Below, one piece after another: positions 56,262 to 64,000 of a stretch of DNA of 64,000 nucleotides. The stretch is from contig NZ_NMQT01000022.1 of NCBI RefSeq assembly GCF_002234405.1, forward strand, positions 1 to 64,000, written 5' to 3'. Source of the DNA: Amycolatopsis thailandensis (GTDB taxonomy: Bacteria > Actinomycetota > Actinomycetes > Mycobacteriales > Pseudonocardiaceae). A model generated the notes under the pieces. That model was not told the DNA's origin. It saw only the letters and a program-made list of their open reading frames with translations, and did no database searches. Position 1 is the stretch's first letter. Every line of letters starts with the position of its first letter. The position numbers and the translations under genes were made by a program.

Positions 56262-57142
56262 GTCCTGAAGAATCCGTCGCGGACCGAGAGCAGGCCTTGA
56301 CCGACGAAGTACTCGCCAGCTTCGACGGGACCGCCGATCCACGGCTGAGGCTAGTCATGCAAAGCCTTGTCCGTCACCTGCACGCTTTCGCGCGGGACGT
56401 CCGCCTGAGCGAACAGGAGTGGGAGGCGGCCATCGGATTCCTCACCCGCGCCGGGCACATCACCGACGATCGCCGACAGGAGTTCATCCTGCTGTCCGAC
56501 GTCCTCGGCCTGTCCATGCTGACCGTCGCCATCAACGAGCCGAAAGTGCCCGAGGCGACCGAAGCGACGGTGTTCGGTCCATTCTTCGTCGACGAGTCAC
56601 CGGAAATCCCGCTCGGCGGCGACATCGCGCGCGGCGCGGCCGGGACACCGTGCCACGTTTCGGGACAGGTCCGTGACACCGATGGCGCCCCGCTCCCGGG
56701 AGCGCGCGTCGACGTGTGGGAAGCCGACGAGGACGGTTTCTACGACGTCCAGTACACCGACGACCGGTCGGCGGGGCGTGGCTGGCTGCGCACCGGGCCG
56801 GACGGGGAGTACCGGTTCTGGTCGGTCCTGCCCGCTCCCTACCCGATCCCGCACGACGGTCCGGTCGGGGATCTCCTGAATGCGGCGGGCCGGGGGCCCA
56901 TGCGGCCGGCGCACCTGCACTTCAAAGTCACCGCGCCGGGCCATCGCACGCTGATCACGCACATCTTCCTCGCCGGCGACCCCTATCTGGACAGCGACGC
57001 CGTGTTCGGCGTCAAGGAAGGTCTCGTCGTGGAGACCGCGAAACATCACGGCGGGGGCGCTCCTGACGGCTCCCGGCCCCACGGTGACTGGACGAGCCTG
57101 ACCTTCGATCTCGTGCTCGTCGCCGAACCACCCACGGCCTGA
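56258..57142 (+). CDS. Hydroxyquinol 1,2-dioxygenase
   Basis: A 294-residue intradiol dioxygenase. The non-haem Fe(III) ligands are Tyr162 (GFYDVQY), Tyr195 (PYPIPHDGPVGDLL), His219 and His221 (RPAHLHFKV). The N-terminal helical dimerisation domain contains FLTRAGHITDDRRQEFILLS, and TEATVFGPFFVDESPEIPLG is typical of the hydroxyquinol branch rather than catechol enzymes. It opens 1,2,4-trihydroxybenzene to maleylacetate, used by the upstream reductase. ATG 56258 overlaps the reductase stop. Confidence 0.94.
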   Translation: MSPEESVADREQALTDEVLASFDGTADPRLRLVMQSLVRHLHAFARDVRLSEQEWEAAIGFLTRAGHITDDRRQEFILLSDVLGLSMLTVAINEPKVPEATEATVFGPFFVDESPEIPLGGDIARGAAGTPCHVSGQVRDTDGAPLPGARVDVWEADEDGFYDVQYTDDRSAGRGWLRTGPDGEYRFWSVLPAPYPIPHDGPVGDLLNAAGRGPMRPAHLHFKVTAPGHRTLITHIFLAGDPYLDSDAVFGVKEGLVVETAKHHGGGAPDGSRPHGDWTSLTFDLVLVAEPPTA

Positions 57143-57226
57143 CCCTGATCCTCCCCTTCCGGCGGCGCCCGTTCCGGTGGCCGCCCGGTTTCCCCTGCCC
57201 GAAAAACCTCGACGTGGAGGTGCAAG

Positions 57227-58444
57227 ATGCGAAGTACCCAATGGATCGTGCTGGGCGGGTGTTTCCTCGCGTATCTGTTCGACGCGCTGGAAATCGTCCT
57301 GCTGTCGTTGTCGCTCCCGGCGATCCGGCACGACATGGGCCTTTCGGCGACCCAGGCCGGTCTCCTCGCGACCGCGACGTTGCTGGGCATCGGGGTCAGC
57401 AGCGTCGCGGGCGGTTACGTGGCCGACAACTTCGGCCGGAAGAAGGCACTGATCGCGTCGCTGCTCATTTTCGGGGTCTTCACCGCGGCCTTGGCGGTCG
57501 TACCGAACTTCGCCGTGTTCCTGCTCCTGCGGTTCCTCGCCGGGATCGGACTCGGCGCGGTGTGGAGCGTCGTGTCCGCGTACGTGGTCGAGACCTGGCC
57601 TTCGCGGCACCGGGGTCGCGCCGCCGCGTTCGTGATCAGTGCCTTTCCCGCCGGAGGCGCGCTCGCGGCGGTCGTTTCCGGGCAGTTCCTGCCCGACTGG
57701 CGGTCGATGTTCCTCTTCGCCGGCACCGCGGTGGCCGTTCCCGTCCTCGTCGTCCTCGTCTTCTTCCGGGAATCGGCCGACTGGGTCGCGCACAAGGCGC
57801 AGCGGACCGGCCATGTCGTCACCGTGCGGGACGTACTGGACGGATCGCTGCGCCGGACCACCCTGCTGGGGACGCTGATGGCCGCTCTGGCACTCACCGG
57901 CTACTGGGGCGCGACGACCTGGCTGCCGACCTACCTCACCGCCGAACGTGGTCTCCCGGCGAGCGACGTCGCGCTGTTCGTGACGATCCTGAACATCGGC
58001 ATGTTCCTGGGGTACAACGGGTTCGGCATGGTCGCCGACCGGATCGGCCGTCGGCGGACGATCATCTTCACCCTGCTCGGTGTCGCGCTCACCCTGCCCG
58101 TCTACGCCTTCACCACCCACCAGGCGAGTCTGCTGTGGCTCGGCCCGCTGTTCGGTGCCTTCACCGCGTTCTTCGGAATTTTCGGCTCCTACTTAGGCGA
58201 GCTGTTCCCCACCCGGGCCCGTGCGACCGGTGCGGGATTCTGCTTCAACGTCGGCCGCGGCATCTCCGCCTTCGCTCCTTTCGGCCTGGCGGGACTCGCG
58301 GGAGTCGTCGGCTTCAGCGGAGGACTTCTCGTCTGCGCCGGCTTCTTCGCGCTGGCCGTTCTGGCGACCCTGTCGTTGCCGCGAACCGGAGCGCGGGAGG
58401 CGGAACCCGTCGGCGACCGGCGCGAAGTCGAGGCCGGAGCATGA
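57227..58444 (+). CDS. MFS transporter (aromatic acid/sugar-acid symporter type)
   Basis: A 405-residue major facilitator with 12 membrane helices. The start WIVLGGCFLAYLFDALEIVL, the loop 2-3 motif GGYVADNFGRKKAL, and the loop 8-9 counterpart GMVADRIGRRRTI are typical of the aromatic acid:H+ symporter branch. GGAGGTG precedes ATG 57227. Position in the operon suggests it imports the substrate that is degraded to hydroxyquinol. Its stop overlaps the next start by 4 bases. Confidence 0.9.
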   Translation: MRSTQWIVLGGCFLAYLFDALEIVLLSLSLPAIRHDMGLSATQAGLLATATLLGIGVSSVAGGYVADNFGRKKALIASLLIFGVFTAALAVVPNFAVFLLLRFLAGIGLGAVWSVVSAYVVETWPSRHRGRAAAFVISAFPAGGALAAVVSGQFLPDWRSMFLFAGTAVAVPVLVVLVFFRESADWVAHKAQRTGHVVTVRDVLDGSLRRTTLLGTLMAALALTGYWGATTWLPTYLTAERGLPASDVALFVTILNIGMFLGYNGFGMVADRIGRRRTIIFTLLGVALTLPVYAFTTHQASLLWLGPLFGAFTAFFGIFGSYLGELFPTRARATGAGFCFNVGRGISAFAPFGLAGLAGVVGFSGGLLVCAGFFALAVLATLSLPRTGAREAEPVGDRREVEAGA

Positions 58445-59496
58445 CCGCGACCATGAAAGCCGCTGTGTACCACGGAACCAGGGATATCCGGATCGAACGG
58501 GTTCCCTTGCCGGAACTCCGTGCGGGCGAGGTGCTGGTGGCCGTCCGGCGCAGCGGGATCTGCGGCACCGACGCGACCGAATGGGCCGCCGGGCCGGTGA
58601 TGGTGCCGCTGCACCGGAGGCATCCGGCCAGCGGACATCTCGGCCCGATGATCCCCGGCCACGAGTTCGTCGGCGAGGTCGTCGACGGCCGCGCCGGGTT
58701 GCCCGCCGGCACTCTCGTCGCCGCGGGCGCCGGAGTCTGGTGCGGACGATGCGACCGCTGTGCGCTGGGCCGTACGAACATCTGCCGCGGCTACTACACG
58801 CTCGGCCTCAACGCACCGGGAGGGCTGGCCGAATATGTCGCCGCACCGGTCAAGACGCTGAGGCCGATCCCCGACGGCCTGTCCGTCGACGCGGCGGGAA
58901 TGGCGCAGCCGCTGGCAGTCGGGCTGCACGCCGCCCGCCGCGCGGGAGTCCGCGACGGGGACTCCGTCGTGATCATCGGCGCCGGCGCGATCGGCACCTT
59001 CGTCCTCGCCGGTCTCGGCCACCTTCGCCGAGCCGATGTCACCGTGATCGACCTTCCCGGGCCCAAACTGGAACGCGCGGCGAAACTGGGCGCGACACGC
59101 ACCCTGCCCGCGCGTCAGGACGTGGTCGAAGCCGTTCTGGCAGGCACAGCGGGCCGAGGCGCCGACGTAGTGATCGAGGCCAGCGGTGCGCCAGGGCAGT
59201 TCGAGAACGCGCTGCGAATGGTGACCACCGGCGGCCGGGTACTGGCCGTCGGCCTGCCGAAAGACAATCCCACCGTAGACCTGTTCGCCCTGGCGCTGCG
59301 TGAGATCACCGTCGACTCGACCGTCGCACACGTCTGCGACACCGACCTCGGCACCGCCCTCGACATCCTCTCCGAAGGCACACTCGCACCACTGCTGCTG
59401 CACTCCTTGATCACCCTGGAAGACCTGGTGGCACATGGCCTGGAACCGCTCGTGGCCGGACAGGTCGACGGCAAGATCCTGGTGACACCCACTTAA
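58441..59496 (+). CDS. Zn-dependent polyol/alcohol dehydrogenase
   Basis: A 351-residue medium-chain dehydrogenase of the sorbitol/threonine dehydrogenase branch. The catalytic zinc site is SGICGTDATEW and GHEFVGEVVDG, the structural zinc cysteines are in WCGRCDRCALGRTNIC, and the NAD fold is VVIIGAGAIGTFVLAGLG. It would oxidise a secondary alcohol or polyol. Being last in the hydroxyquinol operon, with no ring hydroxylase present, it suggests an alicyclic polyol-like substrate (inference). Confidence 0.9.
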   Translation: MTATMKAAVYHGTRDIRIERVPLPELRAGEVLVAVRRSGICGTDATEWAAGPVMVPLHRRHPASGHLGPMIPGHEFVGEVVDGRAGLPAGTLVAAGAGVWCGRCDRCALGRTNICRGYYTLGLNAPGGLAEYVAAPVKTLRPIPDGLSVDAAGMAQPLAVGLHAARRAGVRDGDSVVIIGAGAIGTFVLAGLGHLRRADVTVIDLPGPKLERAAKLGATRTLPARQDVVEAVLAGTAGRGADVVIEASGAPGQFENALRMVTTGGRVLAVGLPKDNPTVDLFALALREITVDSTVAHVCDTDLGTALDILSEGTLAPLLLHSLITLEDLVAHGLEPLVAGQVDGKILVTPT

Positions 59497-59580
59497 CCGG
59501 GCGTATGGCCGCCTCACATCCGGCGGGGTCGTGTCGTCGTAGTGGCGAGACCGAACACCCCACCGGCTAGGAGCAGCGGC

Positions 59581-60105
59581 ATGACCACCTTCAGCGAGAT
59601 GACCGGTGACTACCGGCTGGACATCGCCAGGACGACGCTCGGCTTCGTCGCGCGGCACACCATGTCCAGCCGGGTGGCAGGTCACTTCGACGAGTTCGAA
59701 GGCAGTGTCCGCCTCGACGGCGGTGAACCGTCGCAGTCCAGCGTCCGGTTCACCGTGAAGGCCGCGAGCATCGACACCGGGAACGCGCGGCGTGACGATC
59801 AGCTGCGCGGGGCGTTCCTCGACGCGGAGGCCCACCCGGCCATCACCTTCGCCTCGACCGGGATCCGGCACCTCGGTGGCACTCGGTTCGAGGTCGCCGG
59901 GGACCTGACCGTCCGGGGCGTCACCAACCCTGTTCGCGGCATCGTCGTCGAACTGGTCGACATCGCCGCGAACAGGGTGGCTTTCGCGGGCAGCGTCACG
60001 ATCGATCGCCATCGGTGGGGAGTGAACCAGAACTTCGCGACCAGGCTCATGGTCAGCTCGAAGGTGACCTTGCGGTTCTCCGTCGAAGTGACGGCCGGCC
60101 GGTAG
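59581..60105 (+). CDS. YceI-family lipid-binding protein
   Basis: A 174-residue YceI protein without a signal peptide. The lipocalin-like barrel pattern is clear: DYRLDIARTTLGFVARHTMS, DEFEGSVRLDGGEPSQSSVR, DDQLRGAFLDAEAHPAITFA and the closing strands RWGVNQNFATRLMVSSKVTL. The family binds polyisoprenoids or other amphiphiles. AGGAGC precedes ATG 59581. It lies 84 bases after the catabolic operon and may be separate. Confidence 0.92.
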   Translation: MTTFSEMTGDYRLDIARTTLGFVARHTMSSRVAGHFDEFEGSVRLDGGEPSQSSVRFTVKAASIDTGNARRDDQLRGAFLDAEAHPAITFASTGIRHLGGTRFEVAGDLTVRGVTNPVRGIVVELVDIAANRVAFAGSVTIDRHRWGVNQNFATRLMVSSKVTLRFSVEVTAGR

Positions 60106-60123
60106 GGACCCGGCCGGTCGACG

Positions 60124-60543
60124 TCACGTCGCCGGGTACGAGATCATCCGGTCTTCGACGAACCCGGTGAAGGTCAAGGGTTTCCCGGTCATGTCCCAGT
60201 CGTCCCTGTCGTTTTAGGCGATCCGCCAGGTGTCCGGTCGGAACAGCCGATAGGACACCTTTGTGAGGTATCCGGTGTACTCGTCCGCGAAGATCCTCAG
60301 GAGCTGCTCGTTGTTCCGCTTGGTGGTCGCCAGCTCGCCGACGCTCTGCCCCGGGTTGTCCACCTCGATGCTGTCGCGAAAGGCACCTGACGGGAATCGA
60401 GTCAGCAATTCCTTGGAGTCGCCGGGGAGCGGAGTACCCAGTTCACGTTCGACGGTCTCCCAGTCGAGTTCCGGACGGAACTCCCCGGCCCGCCAGCCGA
60501 CGAGGCGGGCAACCTCGTCGGCGTGGGGCTGGCGTGGTGTGTT
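60124..60543 (-). pseudogene. Broken SMI1/KNR4-family gene
   Basis: The minus strand encodes an SMI1/KNR4 protein in one frame: ADEVARLVGWRAGEFRPELD, LPGDSKELLTRFPSGAFRD, PGQSVGELATTKRNNEQLL, then YRLFRPDTWRIA followed by an in-frame TAA (60214-60216) and continuing NDRDDWDMTGKPLTFTGFVE to TGA at 60124. The nonsense codon, an apparent internal gap before RPDTW (the usual PEPGGLLPWG-like block is missing) and the lack of a start codon show decay. SMI1/KNR4 proteins are often immunity proteins of contact-dependent toxins. Confidence 0.65.
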
Positions 60544-60544
60544 G

Positions 60545-62101
60545 TCACGTCGTGGATGCTAGCGAAGCAGGCTTCGATGCCGGAGCCGTTTTCTTTTCGG
60601 CAGTGGGCAGCGTCGCGAACAGCACGACCGCCCCGAGGAGTGCGATGACCCCGATCCAGCCCGCGCCGACGTGCATCGCGTGGATGAACGCGTCATCGGC
60701 GGCGTGGGCAAGGGCGGGCTGGTGGACGGCGGTGGCCACGTGGCGGGCCTGTTCGGCGGAGACGAGCGCCTGATCCCGCACCGGGCCGGGCAGAGCTTCC
60801 AGCGAAGGTTCGATCGCGCGCCGGTACATGATCGACATGATCGTTCCGCCCACCGCGATTCCGATGACACCGCCGGTTTGCCGCACGGTGTTGGTGACGG
60901 CCGAACCCGCACCGGCCTGCTCCAACGGCAGGGTGCTGATCAACGTGGCCGTGACGGGGCCGATCACCATGCCGATCGAGAGACCCTGGATCAACAACAA
61001 GATCTCGATCAGGACGAGGGGAGTTTGCAACCCGAGGAACCCGTACCCGCCCATGGTCAGCGCGGCCACGATCAGCGCCGGCACGGTGACCAGCCTCAGT
61101 GACAGCCGGCGAACCAGGCGCGTGGCGAGGGGCGCGCCCGCGAGCGCGCCGAGCGCGGTCGGGATGTTGGCCAGCCCCGCCTTCATCGGCGAAAACCCGA
61201 GCGCGCCTTGCAGGTAGAACGCGTTGTAGAAGGTAATGGCTGCCACGCCGAAGAGCAGCAATCCGAGGGCCATATTGCCGCCGCCGAAGGCGCGTTGCGC
61301 GAGCAGCCGCGGATCGAAGCCCGGCATCTCGACACGCAGTTCGACGAGTACGAAAACGGCCAGCAGAACCAGGCCGGTGACGATCGGCGCCCAGACATCG
61401 GTACGGCTCCACGCGGCCACCTGTCCCGCCCGGATCAGCCCGTAGGCCAACGCCACCAGTCCGCCGAACGACAGCAACATTCCGGCGGGATCCAGCGGCC
61501 GTCGGGCGGGACTGCGGAAATTCGGGACCAGCACGGCGAGCCCGGCCAGTGCCAGGGCCGCGACCGGGACGTTGATCAGAAAGACCGAGCCCCAGTGGAA
61601 ATGGTCGAGCAGGAACCCCGCCAGCACCGGGCCGGCCGCCATTCCGACACCGGCCGACGTCGAGAAGACGCCGATCGCGGCGGCCCGCGCGGGACCGGTG
61701 AAGGTCCACATGAGGATGGCCAGCATGGCGGGGGTGGTCAGCGCGCTGCCGACCCCCATCACAGCCCGGGCCGCGATCAGCTGGCCCGCGTCGCTCGCGT
61801 ATGCCGCCCACAGCGAAGAACCGGCGAAGACCACCAGCCCACCGGAGAACACGGTCCGGTGACCGAAGCGATCGCCCAGCGCGCCCGCGGTGAACATCAG
61901 GGTGGCGAAGGTCAGCGTGTACGACCCCGTCGCCCATTGCAGTTCGCCGGGATCGGCCCCCAGCCCGCGGATCGGGTCCGCGAGGGTCTCCAGCGTGGTA
62001 CTCAGAACGGTGTTGTCCAGCCAAATCAACAGCGAACACAGCATGAGAACGGCAAGAATCGATTGCTGACGGAATTTGGGCAACGGTGGAGTCGAGGTCA
62101 T
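60545..62101 (-). CDS. MFS drug exporter (EmrB/QacA type, 14 TM)
   Basis: A 518-residue exporter. ILAVLMLCSLLIWLDNTVLS is helix 1 with the family D-N/T motif, FTAGALGDRFGHRTVFSGGL the loop 2-3 motif A, and STSAGVGMAAGPVLAGFLLD motif C of antiporters. Fourteen membrane helices are countable. It probably expels hydrophobic drugs by proton antiport. ATG 62101 follows GAAGGTG by five bases. A near-ideal promoter lies 40-70 bases upstream. No regulator gene is adjacent. Confidence 0.9.
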   Translation of the reverse strand: MTSTPPLPKFRQQSILAVLMLCSLLIWLDNTVLSTTLETLADPIRGLGADPGELQWATGSYTLTFATLMFTAGALGDRFGHRTVFSGGLVVFAGSSLWAAYASDAGQLIAARAVMGVGSALTTPAMLAILMWTFTGPARAAAIGVFSTSAGVGMAAGPVLAGFLLDHFHWGSVFLINVPVAALALAGLAVLVPNFRSPARRPLDPAGMLLSFGGLVALAYGLIRAGQVAAWSRTDVWAPIVTGLVLLAVFVLVELRVEMPGFDPRLLAQRAFGGGNMALGLLLFGVAAITFYNAFYLQGALGFSPMKAGLANIPTALGALAGAPLATRLVRRLSLRLVTVPALIVAALTMGGYGFLGLQTPLVLIEILLLIQGLSIGMVIGPVTATLISTLPLEQAGAGSAVTNTVRQTGGVIGIAVGGTIMSIMYRRAIEPSLEALPGPVRDQALVSAEQARHVATAVHQPALAHAADDAFIHAMHVGAGWIGVIALLGAVVLFATLPTAEKKTAPASKPASLASTT

Positions 62102-62143
62102 GAACACCTTCGGATATCGATCAGCGAGAACCTGAGCGAATGG

Positions 62144-62172
62144 ACCGTAAGCAAACTCCACGGTGCTGTCAA
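62144..62172 (-). promoter_or_regulatory. Promoter of the MFS exporter gene
   Basis: On the minus strand TTGACA (62172-62167) is followed after exactly 17 bases by TACGGT (62149-62144). This fits a housekeeping sigma promoter, leaving a leader of about 35 bases before the exporter start codon. The region further upstream is unusually AT-rich. Confidence 0.7.
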
Positions 62173-62383
62173 GCTTGGTGTTTCTCGTCAAAATTGTTGT
62201 GGTGGAAAGAAATGTATGCCCTCATCCGGATTTGCGTGCTGAATGATTCTGTGCCCTCGGCCTATTTTCTGATTCGCGGAAATCGGCGAGTTCGGAGGGT
62301 TGCGGCGGGGAGGTTTTCCTGCCTTCCGCCGGTGCGCGACACCTGAAGACGGCGAGCGCGCGACCGGCTCGACCCACGCGGCC

Positions 62384-63388
62384 TCAGTCGATGAGGACGT
62401 TCTTGTAGAAGAGGTTCGCGTAGCGGTTGATGTTCCCGATGCTGCTGCGCGAACCGAAACCCATGTACAACCGGGTCTCCCCGGCCAGGCTCCGGTAGAT
62501 TCCGAGGCCTTCCGGCTCGCGGTACACGAGCGACTTCCCCGCCTTGGTCAGCGCGCGGCTCTTCACCTTTCCGGTGTTCATGTCGATGCACGTGACGTAG
62601 GAGTTGATGTCGGCCGGGTTCTCGTGGCCCTCGCCGTCCAATGTGTACAGATACTGGCCGTAGATCGTGTAGCCCTGGAACGTCACCTGCTTGTCGGAAA
62701 GCGCGGGCTGCGGGAAATGTGCGAGTGGTGTGCTGAAGTCGCCGGCGGCGGCGGACGCGAGGGAAAAGACGCTGATGGTCATCTTGCCGTTTTCCTTGCG
62801 GCGCACCGCGATCCGCTTGTTGATCGGATCGGTGGCGCAGGTGATCGTGTCGCTGCCGGTGAGGAACTTCTTCACCGACGGCGTGCCGCCGTTGACGAAC
62901 TTGAACCTGGCCAGCGCCGTCCCGCGACCGTCGCCGGTGGGTCCGTTCGAGTCGCATTCCATCCAGATGTAGGAGTCGGTGCCCACCGGTTCGACACCGA
63001 TCGACACACCGTGCCCGGCGTTGTTGAGATGCATCGAGCCCTGGATCTCGCCGGAAAAGTTGACCTGGGTGACGCAGAGGTCGTCCCCGGTCCCGCCGTT
63101 GCGGGCGTTCACGATGAAGATGCGCACGTTCTGGTTGTCGAAGGCGAAGCCCTGCATCACGTGGTGCGACTCGTGCAGGAGCTTGCTGCGGAACTCGTCG
63201 TAGGACGGCTCGGTGAGGTCGAAGCGCTTGGACGTCGGCATCGCGGTGATCGCGGCCGAAGCCGGTCCGGCGAACACGGCGCCGGCGCCGAGCAGTGCCG
63301 TCGTCGCGACGAGGCCGCCACCGGTACGCAGCAGGGAACGTCGGGAGAACGTGGAGCCGGTGACTCCCGGCTGCATCCGCTCAGGCAT
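62384..63388 (-). CDS. Tat-exported beta-propeller-like protein (TagC-like)
   Basis: A 334-residue secreted protein. The twin-arginine signal is TFSRRSLLRTGGGLVATTAL with cleavage near AGPASA. The mature part is beta-rich with repeated blades: HHVMQGFAFDNQNVRIFIVN, DDLCVTQVNFSGEIQGSMHL, DSYIWMECDSNG, YTIYGQYLYTLDGEGHEN and EPEGLGIYRSLAGETRLYMG. It resembles proteins annotated as teichoic-acid biosynthesis protein C or signalling proteins in actinomycetes, with no proven activity. ATG 63388 follows AAGGTGA by six bases. Confidence 0.8.
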   Translation of the reverse strand: MPERMQPGVTGSTFSRRSLLRTGGGLVATTALLGAGAVFAGPASAAITAMPTSKRFDLTEPSYDEFRSKLLHESHHVMQGFAFDNQNVRIFIVNARNGGTGDDLCVTQVNFSGEIQGSMHLNNAGHGVSIGVEPVGTDSYIWMECDSNGPTGDGRGTALARFKFVNGGTPSVKKFLTGSDTITCATDPINKRIAVRRKENGKMTISVFSLASAAAGDFSTPLAHFPQPALSDKQVTFQGYTIYGQYLYTLDGEGHENPADINSYVTCIDMNTGKVKSRALTKAGKSLVYREPEGLGIYRSLAGETRLYMGFGSRSSIGNINRYANLFYKNVLID

Positions 63389-63636
63389 GGGCACTCACCT
63401 TCGTCGAGTTTCGCGGTCCGATCGAAGGTTCTTCAAGCTCGTACAAGATTCGTACAAAACGGCCGCCGATCCGGCCCGGTCCGTAACGGGCGTTCCCGCC
63501 GCGCGGTTGACGGTCGCGGTCGTCTTGCCCGGCGCGACAAGGTCATGTCACCCGCCCGCGCCCAGAACCTGCGAAGTGGGGTCGTCACGTGGATCATGAA
63601 AGGTGTTCCCTCCGCCGCAGCCTCGAAGGGGTCGTG

Positions 63637-64000
63637 ATGGCCAAGCCCAATGTCGCCGAGCAGTTCGTTCAAGTCCTGGTGCAAGCCGGGGTGGAACGGA
63701 TCTACGGCGTGGTCGGTGACAGTCTGAACCCGGTCGTCGACGCGATCCGCCGCACCCCGGGTATCGAGTGGGTGCACGTGCGCAACGAGGAGGCGGGCGC
63801 GTTCGCCGCGGCCGCCGAGGCCCAGCTGACCGGACGGCTCGCGGTGTGCGCGGGCAGCTGCGGGCCGGGCAACACGCACCTGGTGCAGGGGCTGTACGAC
63901 GCGAACCGCACCGGCGCGCCGGTACTCGCGCTCGCCTCGCACATCCCGTCCGGCCAGATCGGCACCGGGTTCTTCCAGGAGACCCACCCGGAACGGCTGT
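63637..64000 (+). CDS. poxB: Pyruvate oxidase/dehydrogenase (PoxB type), 5' part
   Basis: The gene begins at ATG 63637 after AAGGGG and runs off the window with 121 codons visible. NVAEQFVQVLVQAGVERIYG, VVGDSLNPVVDAIRR, VRNEEAGAFAAAAEAQLTGR and AGSCGPGNTHLVQGLYDANR form the N-terminal thiamine-diphosphate PYR domain, with the conserved Glu in RNEE. Best match by eye is membrane-associated pyruvate dehydrogenase (PoxB), which converts pyruvate to acetate, reducing quinone. Other ThDP enzymes such as acetolactate synthase are less likely because of the VGDSLNPVVDAIRR start. Confidence 0.88.
   Translation, partial: MAKPNVAEQFVQVLVQAGVERIYGVVGDSLNPVVDAIRRTPGIEWVHVRNEEAGAFAAAAEAQLTGRLAVCAGSCGPGNTHLVQGLYDANRTGAPVLALASHIPSGQIGTGFFQETHPERL

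Noticed and set aside
1..64000. CRISPR arrays
   Set aside because: No series of regularly spaced direct repeats and no cas-like genes were seen.
63694..64000. Minus-strand frames at the right edge
   Set aside because: They are antisense to the clear pyruvate-oxidase N-terminus on the plus strand.

Overview
The window is very GC-rich, with GTG/TTG starts, dense 1-4 base stop/start overlaps and actinobacterial families throughout: several GAF/ANTAR proteins, a PdtaR regulator, a RheA-type heat-shock switch, DUF6292 and DUF3140. This points to a filamentous actinobacterium of the Pseudonocardiaceae, most like Amycolatopsis. The genus is inferred from family content, not proven.

Layout. 1-10.6 kb is a stress and signalling stretch. 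It holds an Hsp20 gene facing its putative RheA-like regulator across a TGTCATC-N5-GATGACA operator, three ANTAR proteins, STAS proteins, and decayed genes: an amino-acid decarboxylase tail and a damaged sigma factor. Within it, 3.2-5.9 kb is a tightly coupled operon of a UbiA prenyltransferase, a PaxB-like integral-membrane terpene cyclase and an alpha/beta hydrolase. 10.7-13.7 kb is a GT2 / PIG-L-methyltransferase / acyl-CoA-dehydrogenase-like cassette. A large-subunit catalase and a YagTSR-type molybdenum hydroxylase operon with a coupled small membrane protein follow. 20.4-25.9 kb is a five-gene overlapping glycan operon (four glycosyltransferases and a UDP-sugar dehydrogenase). 26-33.9 kb holds further stress genes: GAF-ANTAR, SRPBCC, Zn-alcohol dehydrogenase, a molybdopterin oxidoreductase, and remnants of an alcohol dehydrogenase and a DUF3140 protein.

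33.9-43.3 kb looks like acquired DNA of lower GC. First comes a PstI/BsuBI-type restriction endonuclease, an N6-adenine methylase and a PUA/EVE-like protein. These lie between a gene lacking its 3' part (33,902) and an epoxide hydrolase lacking its 5' part (37,946). Then comes a region with an unusual HTH-receiver-LuxR fusion regulator, small membrane proteins, an abortive-infection domain remnant and a twice-frameshifted serine recombinase remnant, ending at a tRNA gene with anticodon CAA.

43.4-52.1 kb returns to core-like content: pdtaR, a secreted alkaline phosphatase, an Asp23/Gls24 envelope-stress operon with AmaP-like and DUF6286-like anchors, an RsbW-like ATPase, an SDR, a DUF4037 protein, a transporter and a secreted crystallin-fold protein. 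52.2-59.5 kb is a catabolic regulon: an XRE-cupin regulator, an operon ending in hydroxyquinol (hydroxyquinol 1,2-dioxygenase, maleylacetate reductase, two dehydrogenases, a SnoaL-like protein, an MFS transporter) and a divergent unknown gene. Three copies of TGTTCA-N7-TGAACA sit at exactly these promoters. 59.5-64 kb has YceI, a broken SMI1/KNR4 gene, a 14-TM exporter with a clear promoter, a Tat-exported protein and the start of a pyruvate-oxidase gene.

The most promising unexplored systems are the prenyltransferase/membrane cyclase operon, the glycan operon, the XRE-cupin regulon and the fusion regulator. All assignments come from reading the sequence against remembered family features; no database search was run.
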